Positions 12,961-25,700 of a stretch of DNA of 64,000 bases are shown piece after piece (position 1 is the first letter of the stretch; the number at the start of each line of letters is the position of its first letter). The translations under genes were made by a program, and so were the position numbers. Origin of the DNA: Sclerurus mexicanus (Eukaryota; Chordata; Aves; Passeriformes; Furnariidae); the NCBI GenBank assembly GCA_013396755.1, contig VWZF01000300.1:42592-106591 (forward strand), in the 5' to 3' direction. Under the pieces are notes generated by a model. The model searched no databases, was not told the origin of the DNA, and saw nothing but the letters and a program-made list of their open reading frames with translations.

Positions 12961-15900
12961 TAAAATCAGTAATCGAGTGCATCTTCTCTTCCTGAGCTTG
13001 TCTTTCTTTGTTTCCTTAGTTTTTTGGTTTGGTTTCTTTTGCATTTTTGTTTGGGTTTTTTTTCAGATGTACTGGTAAAGTTCTGCTTTCCCCAAATGGT
13101 CATTTCGTAATGAGGACATCACTAGAGACACAAAGGTAGCTGAGCAAGCAGTGCCATAGTTCATATATAACCCATCTTTCCTCACAGATGTTCCTGTGAT
13201 ACTGCATTGTTTTCACAGCAGTGAAGTTTCTTTTCCCAAAGAAATGTAGTTCAGGGGCATTTGTGGGAGAGGCAGTAAAAAGAGAACAGAAGCAACTGCA
13301 TTCCAACCAGATTCAATTTAACTTGTTTATGAGTAACTATTTTCACTATTGTTCTGGATCTGCTTCTCAGTAATTAAAACTGAGGAAACTACTAATCTTT
13401 TACCTAATTTATGGATATATTACAAAGGTGAATACTAGCTCTGCATGTGCAGATGGCCATCCCCAATGTGAAGTATTATGCTTTAGTTTAAATGGAAAAA
13501 TACAGGATATCTACTAGGATATAAATGTCTCTGTGGACAATAAGTTCACAAGAAATTGTCTATTCTGGCAGAAAGAAAGGTAAAACTGATTATTTGTGTC
13601 CTGTGAGTGGCTGAGATGCATGGGAAGCAGCAGATTCTGAAAATTCAGGTGCCCAAGACTGAAAGTTTCAGAGATCACTTATGTTTCTGTTAGCCTTAGT
13701 TTGGAAACACACAGAATTAACAAGAGCTGGGGTTTGGATTTTCTGACACTGACTAGATGTAGAGCCCAACATGTCTCATAGTAGTGGGTTTGATGCTGCT
13801 GACATCAGGGCCAAGATGTCCTTCCTGGACAGCAGAGAGAAGGAAGGGTTTTCTCTCACAGTAATGGCTTTCTGCAGGATGCGGTAAGAAGATCACAAAT
13901 CATCTGGATTATAGCTAGACAATTAAGGAGGAAAATATTTCAGGGAAAATAACATCACTACACTTCTGAAAATCTGATCCAAACCACAAAGGAACTAGTA
14001 GGTTTAATTAAGAATAGATTCCTAGTGACATACTTGTATCAGAATTTCCATATTCTGTTTTGTCTGTCCTGTGCACCCTTGAGTCATAGGAGGTAAATAC
14101 CTTGTCTTACTAAAGAACTCTCTAGTAGATTCTTTCATCTCATGTCTATGTTAACTTTAGTTTTCTTTTCTATAGAGCATATAAAGGGATATGACTTAGA
14201 CCAGTTAAAAAATCCTACATTTTAGAAATGCAGTTTTTGTCAGAATTCTTAACTTATTTTAATCCTACAGGACATGAACAATGAGAATCTAGATTTATGA
14301 AATACTTTTTATATCTATGCTTCTATAATTTCAGCATTTTAATGTTCCAGCTCCCAAGTGATACATGAAAGAATAGGATCATAAATGCAAGAGTGTAATT
14401 CTCACAATTAACTGTATTTAATAGCTGATGACTGAATGCAAGTAACAGACTTTTCTATCTGGGAGAAATCACATGAGAGGCAGGGCAGTTTGTCTTTGCT
14501 TTCCTTGATAAAGAACTCTTTAGGAACTTAGCCTTTTCCTTGTTATCACCTGAAGTATTGCTTTACCTATGCTGCTGCCTGGCTGCCATAGCTTTTAATC
14601 TGCTGTGCACCCATCAAGTACAATACTCTCTGGACATTTCCTGTCCACCAGTTTTTCAATAACATCATGGTATGTGCAAATCTTGCTACGTAGATGAGGT
14701 TATCAGCAAGACATATGCTTAAACTTTTAAGTCAGTGGAAACTTTGCCTTTATTTCTATGAACAGAACTTCTCTGCAGAACTTACTGCTGCCAGCTGTCC
14801 CAAGGAACCAGGAGGTTCTTTGCTGTTTTGTATGTGATAGTCCAAAGCTCCTTTTGAATGAGTAGTTAATATAGGGTATTTTTCCCCATAAGGAAGCCAG
14901 TGTATGGACCTTAATAGGACACAGCATCATACTTTGAAGAGAGTTTAGTAATAGGATGTGATGTTCTTTTTATGAAGCATTCTTGTTTTATTACAGTAAT
15001 AAAAATAAGATCTCAGAAGAATAATTCTGCAATACTTTGTGGAACATGAAAGCTGTGTGCCATTTTAAGATTCTTTCCATCAGGCTTTAGGTCATCTACG
15101 AGTCTTTCAGATAGCTTCAGCTGGCATCCTTAGCCACTGACAGTCAAGCAAATCCCTCCCGGTTGAGGACTGGCTTATACACCTGACTTTGTCTCCCTTA
15201 AAGTATCCAAGGGAATCTCAGTTATTTTGCATTGATATTCAGCCAGTTTCTGGATTATATTCTTTTCAGTTTTTATTTTATTGCTCCTGTCTTTGGCTCT
15301 GTCCTGATCTTTATGTCAGCTTCTGCACTGTATTTTCTCAACCCAATTAGTTCTTACCTTTATCCTTGTTCCTAATCTTGTTTTCTCTTACACTGATCGT
15401 GATACATCTTTTTGACTGACTTTCTTAGCCTTTTTTCTGTCATGCCTGCTTCAAGCTGTGGACACTGTTATTTCGTGGTAGGCATTCCTCTAATTTTACC
15501 TGTCTTCAAACTGTATCTGGCCTTGCAGCATGCGTACACCTCTGCTTGTGCACCTTAACCAGACCTTTTATAACTCTTTTGCTTGACCTTTTAGCTTTTC
15601 TTTTTCATTTGGCCACACGTTTACTCCTGCTTCTTCTAAGACTTCTGTTCAAGTTGGAGAACACTGACACTCAAAATTTTCCATCCCCAAACGCTAGCTT
15701 AATTTATGTTGTCAGTTACAAAGCCAGCAGTAACTGAGGATGAAAAACAGAGGATGTCAATGTTTAAAAGATAAAACAAGAAGTTCAACAAACTTTTGTG
15801 GAGAAAGACTGTTTACATGCATATAACTATAACTAAAAATTAGATATTTTCAGCTCTTCCTCAGACCTTTATATTTTCCTAGCAGCAAGCTCATAAGTGT

Positions 15901-16587
15901 TCTCGATATTTCTTCTACAGCTTTATTTTTCAGACCCAGCAGGACCTGTACAAGAGGGTTTTTTAATGTGAATGAGCTCTCAAGTATCCTCCATCCACTT
16001 CAGAGCTTATTTTCTGTCCACTTCAGAGCGTATTTTAGACCAACTTTAAGTGGAACATCCAATTCTACTGAACAGGGGAAATGCTTCAGGCATTGTGGGT
16101 TTCTGAGAAACAATGCTGTGTGTAAAGCAAGCACTGAGAATTGAATTACACTCACAACCACACCATTGCATATAGAAAGCTCTAATCTTGTAAAACCTTT
16201 GCAGTATCAAATTGTTTTGATAAATGTTGGAGTTCCCTTTGTATGACACAGTTTCATATCATATTTACCCAAGCTACTCCAACCTTAAATTAAATCAATA
16301 GTGTCTGTGATTCTGCAAATTATATACAATCATGATATCAAATTGATCTCTATAAAAGTGTATTCTGGATAATTCAGTAAAAATGTGTTGAGCTGCCTGT
16401 TCAGGATCTGGACAAATTTTATATTTCCATGTGTTCTCTTATACTTGTGGAAGAATAAATGTCATTAGCAAATAACTCAGAAGTTCCTAAAATGTAGCTA
16501 AAAAAGACAAAATTTCTAACAGAATTCAGTTCCTTTGATAACTGCATGTATTTCCATAAGCTGTGAGAAAACAAATTTTATATAAAC

Positions 16588-16625
<38 letters not shown>

Positions 16626-19514
16626 CAGAAGACTACCTTTGTAGTATTTAAGATTGTTAAGGAAAGCAGTGGAAAGATATTAACTTGTTACTATCCCTGG
16701 GACACAGACAGATGCAAAGACAATGGATGTTTTCCATACTGAAGTGTAATCCAAATTGCTTATCACCTCAGGGTGAAACAAATAAACAAAACAAACAAAG
16801 CAAAATAAAAAGGCTCCAAGTACATATTATTATTATTTTAATATTCCTTAGATAGTCATAAAAGGAAATATGGAACTTCAGTATTTCAGTGAAGTAGCCA
16901 TAATATTTAAGCTGAGAATTGTGTCCATGTGTTTTTCACACACTGGAATTGAAACAGTTTTCAGATTTTTATATGAGAGCTTTTGAGGAGGTCCTGAATT
17001 GGAATAAATCACCCATATTTAATCGAGACTCCAAATCATTTTCTCTCCCTTAGTAGTAAGCTAATGAAGTAGACACACTACAGCATGAAGAAATCAGTTC
17101 TTTACTCTGCTCACCCTGAAAAATTCTTGATACAGTTCAAGAATACCTCTATCTTATAGAATTATTGTTTTAACCTAAACTGCCTAATGTTAAGAAAACT
17201 GCAATACAGATTGTACTCTTTCTATATGAGCTCAGGATACAGATATGTTAATTTTTTCCTGTAAAAGTGCTTTCTTTTTTTCTTGTTAGATGAATTTATC
17301 AAGATATATAATGTGGGAATGTTGGTACAAATATTTTTAGTTTCTCTGATGTTCAGCCTACTGTATGTGGCTAGTTTAATGAACATGAAGGGCTGATTCA
17401 ATAGTGATTTACACAACAGACAGTAAAAAAATGATAGTTGACAAGTAAAAATATATAGTTGAACCTTAGTAATGCAAATGTTGTTATGCAGCTCCCCCTT
17501 TATAAAAATTCATTAAGAAAGTAAAGAATTAAAATAACTATGTACTTTTCTACTAGAATTCACATTCATTTTATTTGTTCCTTGAGGAATTAAGAAAGTC
17601 TCCTAAAAGAAAAAAAAATGCAAAGGGTTTGGTGTTACTTTGGTTTGGCATATTTAAAATTATTCTGGAGGTGATGAAAGCCTAATTCTATAGCACTTAC
17701 AAACTGACCCATCTGTTGCAGCTGAGTTGAGGAGAGTGTTGCCAGAAAACCACATAAATATAAACCCCTGCAATATCTCATGGAAAGAATTAAATAAAAT
17801 ATGTAGAGAGGGAAAACCTTTAAATAAGATAGATCAGCCTCCCTGTTCTATGTTTAGAAACATAAATACTTAAAATCCCTCCCTCAGAGTGCCTACAGCC
17901 TCCAAAAAAGAGTAAAATAGTGGACACCCAAAAACCAGAAGTAAGTAGTGTTTTTTAATACTGCCAATTGCAGCAGACTCGGTCAGTCCTTCTTAGACAA
18001 ATGTTGGCTGTATGGTTTAAATCACAGCATTTCCACTTTTTTACTAAATGGAAAATAAATTTCTTCATTCAGACAAGAAGGAAAATACTCACATAATGTA
18101 ATTGATAGAAACCTTCACACTAAGAATACAGAATATAAGCCTTGAGGGTCATGAACAAAACCAAGAAACCAGTTAATGTTAAGTGCTTAGCTCAGTTTGA
18201 AAACATTTACTCATTCTGTGGGTTTGAAGTGCAATTATTTCCTATATAAAGTTTGGAAGAAAAAAATATGTGATAAACTAAATATGTTGCTATATTTGCT
18301 TTTCATACAGTTCTGTTCCTCATGGTACAATGTGGAAAGGTACCTATTTGTAATAGGTTAGAAAGAAAACTGTCAATTAAATGAATAATAATAATTGCAT
18401 TAGGATAGTTTTTATATATGTAAAAAAGTAACCTGCTTTATTTTACTTGACTTGTTGCATGATACAAAGGAATGACTTCCAGGCCTCTTTTGCTCAGGCT
18501 AAACTTCCAACACAATTCTTGGTATATTAGTGAAGTAAATATCCACCACCAGTCAGAAAACAAATAGCACAAAATAATAAGAAAAAAAGACAAATATAAG
18601 AGTTTACCTTCTTCACAGGTTTTGGTTTTTGTTTTCCTTTTTAGATCCCTACTGATAAAAATCAAATAGGTTTTTTATGAGCTATTCATATTTCTGAGAT
18701 TTACAAAGGTCCAACTCTGAAATTAGGCTATTGAAAGACTAAGTTGTGAATTTCGATGCTTGTTCAGAATTGGAAGCTCAAATTTCCAGTTAAAAGGTAG
18801 AAGTTCCAGCAATTCATGTCTTTGTAAATGGTTAAAATATTGGCCACCTTTGAAATTTTTGTTATTGTTGCTGTTAGTTAGTAGAACTGTCAAATATTCA
18901 AAATCTGCTCTGCTTTTTTTCGCTGATTAGGAATTGGCTCATTCTGCTTTTATTCTAAATATAAATACCCATGGTACAGTAGCACATGTGAGTTGTGGGG
19001 AAAATGTTGCCAATTTCATATGGAGATTATGAAAAAACTCTGTCCAAAGCTCAGGGGCTATTCTCCAGCATGTAGATGATGGGACATGGTATTGGATTTT
19101 ACAGCAGAGAGGTTTATAATTACTTTGTGCAGGGTTTGTATTTGTATGGTTTTATCACATAATTTTTTTTCACTTTTATTGTTCCTTTATAACACAGACT
19201 GGCAGTCTTTGCAGTTAGTGTGTTTTACTCTATCCTTTTTCTAATCATTAAGAGCCAGATCTATAAACTAATTTAGATGTGCCAAGTCCTTTCCTAGAGG
19301 CTTGGTTCCTAGAGTAGAAATTATACACCTAGATTAGGCAATTGCATTTCCTAGGGCATACAGAATAGCTGAACATGTAGGATCAGAACTTAAACAGCCA
19401 GGGGCTGCATAGTGTGAAAGGTGGTATTTGTAAAATAGTACTAAGAAGCATGAAAAATGATCAGTCTGAAGTTTTGTGATCCTGTAGTTATGTTCCTGAT
19501 ATCAGAATTCACAG
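12961..19514. other. Presumed intron, simple repeats only
   Basis: A T-rich tract (12998-13064) borders the CR1. An imperfect 23-bp-period tandem occurs at 15994-16036 ('tccacttcagagc' followed by t or g and then 'tatttt', twice). A TA microsatellite lies at 16591-16622. I see no exon, RNA gene or transposon that I can support. Confidence 0.45.
16591..16622. repeat. (TA)16 microsatellite
   Basis: Sixteen uninterrupted TA dinucleotides, flanked by AAACGAC on the left and CACCAG on the right. Tracts like this are usually length-polymorphic. Confidence 0.97.
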
Positions 19515-19565
19515 CACAGAAACATAGAACAGCCTAAGTTGGAAGGGATCTTGAAAGATCATCTT
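19515..19565 (-). mobile_element. Short CR1 3'-end fragment, antisense
   Basis: Reads CACAGAAACATAGAACAG then 'ttggaagggatcttgaaaga', a diverged reverse complement of the CR1 3' terminus. Only about 50 bp is recognisable. Confidence 0.65.
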
Positions 19566-22229
19566 TCATGGGAAAGGGAGCCTCAATTTGGTTGAAAAAA
19601 AAAAAAAAGTTTAAAAATAAATCGAGGGGTTGGAAATGCAAAGGAATTTTGTTATCATTATTATTTTTAACTTTTCCCTAAATTGTTACCCAGAATTCTC
19701 TGTAGAGAATATAAAACAGAGTTTAAAAGTGGAAGAGATCACTATTGTCAAGAGTTTTTTTAAAAAAGCAGATATCAGCAAAGTCTAGCTCAGTAATCGC
19801 TTTCTCTAACTCAATAAAACACATGAAAACACTGCTGGATTTAAGTGGCTTTTATGTTTTTATATATGCTGACTAACCAGCTTCTTCCTAGCCTACAAAG
19901 GTAGAATTCAGTGTTTGCTGCTGCAAGGAGTCAGAGCCACTGTTCTCATCTTCACACAGAAAGTCCAACATGCAGGCTCTCAAAGAAGTCTTGTCCTTCT
20001 GTGTTCGTCTGCAGAAGACATAAGTCTTCTCCTTCTGTGTCTGTCTGCCTTGCTGAAGGAGCAATATGAATTCCTAAGGCCAAAGATGAGAGAGGACATT
20101 CACTAGGTGGCAGGAGTGAGGAGGTAAGGTCACTTTTCTGAAAGGTGGGAACAGTCTTCAGCCCTTGGACTGTGCAGGGCATTGAGCTGTTTTATCTCCT
20201 GCCTGGATCAGTGTATCTGTGATGTTACCGCATAAATTGATGACTGACACCACAGCCACCAAAGAACTGAGGTTTTTATGAGAAAAGTGACAGTAGTTGC
20301 AGTGTTTTGTGCTGAACTCAATAGTGTCAGCACATGGCAAAAACTGTTGTTTAGGAAAGCTCCATGGCATACTTGGGTTCCTAGAGTGCTATTTCCAAAT
20401 ATATTTACAATAACTAGAGGGACCCTTGACCAAGACACTAAGGGGAAGTTTTACACAAGTACAATGACATCATTACCCTGATTATTACAAATGATGAGGT
20501 GAGCACATATATGTAAGCTAGCCAAGAAAGCTGTGGATGGTATAGTTGGCACTTGAATTCTCACACAGGACCTGGAGGAACTGAAGAGATATTTGATAGT
20601 TCCTGGATTTTAAGAGAGAAATTGCAACCATGCATGTGTATGATGCTTTTTACAAAAAAAATGGAAAAGAGCAAGTACTGTAAGTATTAGAAACTAAATT
20701 ACCACAAATTATAGGAAAAGGTATTTGAATATCCAAAGAAGTATTAGCTATACCCACTGCTCTTATTAAATGTGGGGGATATCTTTATCAAATAAGGACA
20801 TCTCTTCTGTGTTCAAATGATCTTACAGACTGTCTTCTGCCAGCATTCATCAGGGGTTGGAAAGACTATGCAACTTAAAATTAATTTCATTTTAGAGCAC
20901 CACTGACGCGTTCCTCCTATGCATATGACCTACACACCTTTGCATAGAAAATGTGAATCACAATTATGTTATTTCTTTTTATTTGCAGTAGTTCCCATGC
21001 TGTATTTCCTGTTTTCCAGGGATGTGCAGCTCTTGCTCTAAGCTCAGTGTAATACAAAGAAAAGCAGTTAACAGGCAGCAATTTGCAATAGTTGATTAGA
21101 AGTCAATGGCTTACTGTAAGCAGTACAGCAGAAGAGTACGGCAAAGGACTGAAGTGGAATAGGACTAAAGGTCTTGGGGGATAGCTAAGGGAACTGCCCC
21201 AAGTACAGTAGAAGCAGACACAGGAAAGAATCAAGGTGAAAATAGAGCAGCGTCAATGAAGGAATGGATTAACTATCTTAGCTGGTAAATAGAAGCTGGT
21301 CATGCTCTGGTGATGTGCAATCCAAAACTCTTCTCCCTTGGTGCAGTGACATGTGGTGTGCAATCAGAGCAGCAGTATCCAAATGACCATGTCCAAACTG
21401 ACAAATGCTGGGTTATCAGATGTGAGTGGTGGCTGTCAGCTTTGGCAGCAGATACTGAAAACGAAGAGGGAAACTTCCTGGAGAGCTAAAAGCTTAAGAT
21501 GCTGCACCAGAGCTGAACGAGGAATCCTCAGCACCAAGATGTGTAACAGATTCCCCTTCTGCTGACAGCACTTGAATTTGCAGTGCAACACATCGTTTTT
21601 TACTGTGGATGGCAATTATCTTCTGAAGATACAGATTTTCATGTTGAGTTTTCAGTTTTTGGAAACTTGGGTAAATAATTTTTGATTTTCATTTAAACAT
21701 GTGGTAAAGAATTCCCTAAAAGTATGCAACACTTAAGATCCCTATCCCTGCTTAAGAAAAAAGCTAGTTGATGTGATAGGTTTTTCATTGAAGAAGATGT
21801 CACTATTGACTCTTAAAAATTGTTTAATCTAATATAATACAATCTAATCTTGATCTAAATATTTGGTTAGGTTATAGATTGAATTAATATAGAGTGCATT
21901 TTTATATACTAAATGACAGAGGATATTATCTATGCTGTTGTTCCTAATGACACAGATGTCATTTATAAGTTTATTCTCTATGGTAAGTAACATACAAATC
22001 ACGGGAGAATACAAGATGCCTATTAGAAAGAGTTACTTATATTTACAGAGGCTTTTTTTTTACTGTATCTTTCTTAAAATTCAGTCCTTAGCCCTGTGTC
22101 AATTAATTTTTAATAATGCTATTAAATTTTGTCATGTCATTCAATGAAATACCCATTACACATCTCTGATAATAAATGTAACTAATATAATAGTGGGAGG
22201 CATCTCTTTTTTTTCTGCAGTCAGGCCTT
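19566..22229. other. Presumed intron, nothing recognised
   Basis: AT-rich, with an A14 tract at about 19595-19608. A 25-bp imperfect direct repeat (GTCTT, then G or C, then TCCTTCTGTGT) occurs at 19988-20012 and 20024-20048. No coding or RNA feature can be supported. Confidence 0.4.
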
Positions 22230-22755
22230 GTGTTGTGAATGTTTTCTTTATTAGAGGAAATATATGTAATTTTGGGGGTAAGAAGGACAGGCACACTCCA
22301 GGTAGGGATATGATGGAATGGTGGAATGGGCCGTTTATTAAGATGGCGCTGGCTTATATAAGGCTGGCATGGAACTTTCTGAAAAGGGGGTGGGGTTCGG
22401 GAGGAGCTTGCAAATCCTCTCACAGAAAAGTTAAAAAACAGGAAAGGATTATAAACATAAGGGGTAAATGAGGGTGGAGATAACTATATATGGGAAAAGT
22501 TCCACTGTGGCAGAATCAGTCCAATCAGGGAGCAGGGATAACACCAAACTCCATTTTGTATAGCATGCAGTGATGATATTTAACTTTACAACTGTGAATT
22601 CGTGAACTGGGAAACTCGTAACAACCCAATATACGGCAATAAACTTTTTCTTATGCAGGATAGCTCGTTCTTGCAACTCTCTTTCTTGATCCCTTGGTCT
22701 TGTCAAGTCACTTTGTGGTCTCTCTTCCATTAAGTGTAATCTTGTGCTCCTACAT
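22230..22755 (+). mobile_element. Putative solo LTR (LTR-like block)
   Basis: This block differs in composition from its flanks and has the order of parts expected of a retroviral LTR. A TG-start candidate lies near 22231, a TATA-like CTTATATAAGG at about 22353-22363, a polyadenylation-like CAATAAAC at about 22639-22646, and then a T-rich, CTCTC-rich tail ending in a possible ...TACA near 22754. No gag, pol or env sequence flanks it. I found no target-site duplication, and I do not recognise the family from memory, so both ends are guesses. It could instead be unrelated unique sequence. Confidence 0.42.
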
Positions 22756-25700
22756 GTAATGATAGCAAAGAGCAGATTCTACTGCTTCAGGGGCCAATGA
22801 ACTCTATACTGAGGATTCAGTCACTCTTCTCAGCAAGAGAGTTGAAAAGGAAGAGAAAGGCTGACACAGTTACAAGACATCTTGGTTTTAATATTTTGTG
22901 CCACTACACATGAATGATTCACTCAAGCTCTTCTATGTTTCAGATACTCCACCTGAGATGTATTCAGCTTGCCTCTTTTCTTGTACTATAGAAATAAACA
23001 TGTTATATGTGCACAAAGGAGCTCTAAGGGTCAGAAAAAAGACAGAAAGGAAAACACAACATGTTTAAAACGTGAAGTATAGCTGTTGTATTGATCACGG
23101 AAAAAGAAAAGTGTGGTCTACTGAGATTTTTCTTGTATTCATCTTCAGCATCCTATTATACTAATTACTGCATTAAAATGTAAACAAAGAAACAAACCCC
23201 AAATGATTCTGAACATTCTAAATTACGTGAGGTTTTAATAAGACACTACAATGGAGTATGAATGATTTTAGGTCTTCAGTCAAGATCCATGTTCATTTAT
23301 TGTCACTGGTGCCTCATGATCTCAGACCCTTCCCCATTCATCATGCTGCACTTCAAGCAGTCCAACCTTCACTAGACCTGATCATTCTACATGGATCCTG
23401 GGGTGATGATCAGCAGAGAAGATAGGTATTTGTTTGGACCTCAGGGATTGAAAGTATATCACCTACCTTAGATACTATATTTCTCCTGTCCCCTTTTCTT
23501 TTTAAGATTTAATCTAAATTATCATATATAAAAATGAAACTGACAATTTTATGTTTAAAACTGTATACTTTTTTTTTTAAAAAAAAAAAACCTGTTTAAA
23601 TATAATATATAGTTATATGTAATAGATTTGTTGCTAAGCACTTTGCTGGTAAACATTATTGGAATTGATATTATTAGTTATTTTCAGCAGCGTTTCCAAA
23701 GACTTGATAATTCACAGTAAGTTCTGACAAAATAAAGGGTGACTCTGACATTCCAATTATTCTATTTTAGATAAGTATATGGAAAGTCTATTAAAAGATT
23801 TGAGAGCAGAGAATCATTTTTTGTGGTCTGTAATTTTGCTCCAAGTTCAGTTAAATTGTGCTGTGAGATTAAGATAATTCTTGGGTATATGAAATGACTA
23901 AATTGAGTGTATTTTGCTTAAATTTGTGAATATAAGAGTATTAATTAGTTATTGATTGATGTGCTATTTCTGTATATTACATTATAAAGTACATGTCATA
24001 CTTTATTATGAAACATCCACACTGGAACTACTTGATCCTTTACTATACTCTGGTATGAGTCAATGATTTGTGTAATCTCTCCATAAACACTTGAGTTCAC
24101 TTCTGGTATATCTGCTTTGGAAAAGATCTAACTTGAAAAAGCCTCTCTGAAGCAGACAAAAAAACCCCAAACACCACACAATTTGGGCTTGGAAGTCAAT
24201 ATAATTAAAACATAGAGCTACATAAATAAAACACTACATTATCCATTTTATAAAAAGATAAATGTTGTCATGAAACCATCATCAGTAGGAATAAATTACT
24301 CAAATTTTTAATTATTTCATTTTTGAAGTCTTCACTTCGGTTTGCATCAGTGTGGATTTCATTGAGCTCTATGTGCTTGTGTAGTTATTTTGTGTAACGA
24401 AGGACAGAATCAGGCCTCCTTCCTTTTAGATTTCAAATCCTATTAATCTTTGCTAATTCTTTAGTTTCAATCTTCTTGAACACCCAGTGATGATTTATGG
24501 AGCTGTCTTCACTCACAGTTTTGAAGAATGGGTACCTAAAGTACTCAGAAACTCCTGTACATAAAAGAAGTTTGATTTTTATAAGTTTGGAGAACATATA
24601 ATTTCCTGCATCATCCAGTAACTTTAGTGGTACTTGGCATCAAAGAAAATGTAGTATAAAACAAAAGATTGTAGAACATCCATCTGAGCCAAAATTATGT
24701 GTCATGCAGACTACATTTTCATCACACTGAAGATTAAAAGGGAAAAAAAAAATAGTTCCCCACTTTTGTTTGTTGCCTCTACTCATCAGAAAAGGTGATT
24801 TTCAAATCCAAAGCACATTTCATTGCTTCTAGAACTGAATATAATTTTCAGGTTTAAGAACTGAGTTCTGTCATCTTCCAGAATGGCTGTTTGTGATGCA
24901 GGTGTTTGGAAAGGGCTATTTCTTCTCCCTTCCCAACTGCTAGTAGCACTTAGACTTAGCAAAATTAACAATGTCTATTTGAGCTATGTGCTGTGGGCTG
25001 AAACACAAACCCATGGAAGCCTGTATGGAGCTGAGTAATAAACAACCCTGGCAAATTATCCTTGAAGCAGCAGTCTTTGATCATGCTTACATGCAAAATG
25101 AATAGAATTAAGATTTTGGGGAGTTTATCCCTCACAGTATATTAGAAACTATGCATCAGAAAAAAACTCCCTCCTTTCTGGGGTCAGTTCTCACTGATCT
25201 TTCTTCAAATCTCCACTTCAACCGTCAGTCTGCCTTGTCAGTCACAGTAAGCATTTTGTCAGCTGATGGAGGATAATTCAGTTATGTCTGTGCAATGAAA
25301 GAACATGTCCCACAATTTAATTGAATCAGGGTAGAAATAGTCTTCAGTTTTTATCTGGGATCAAAGAACACATTGTTAAATGTCTAATAATGCAATTTCC
25401 AGTTAATATGCCTGATCAGTGTTATAGTCAGTGAACTGATTACTGAACTTCTATTCAGGCTGCAGTCACCAAATGCAGAGTTTGAATGAAGGAAAAGTAC
25501 ATGTGTGGCCAAAAAGATGTCTTTTGTAGTGAAAGGAGCCTGGGGAGGCATTTTTAGAGTACCTGAATGATGTGTACTTGATAGCTGCTCAATCAAGGGA
25601 TTTCTTAATGTGGCTTTTGAAATTAATTTAGTCTAATCTGTATTTAAGAAAAGGTTAATTTGATTGTCTATCATTTCTGTATTTGAAAAAGATCAATTTG

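Noticed and set aside
15546..15737. Leucine-rich 63-codon frame resembling a membrane segment
   Set aside because: The leucine run comes from a CTT/CTG-rich low-complexity stretch, with no other support for a gene.
22103..22730. Overlapping frames of 92-106 codons on both strands
   Set aside because: They lie in or beside the LTR-like block, overlap each other on opposite strands and show no viral or cellular domain.
23569..23590. T10A12 run considered as a terminator or cruciform
   Set aside because: In a vertebrate intron this is a simple homopolymer pair. No adjacent RNA polymerase III gene or hairpin stem gives it a role.
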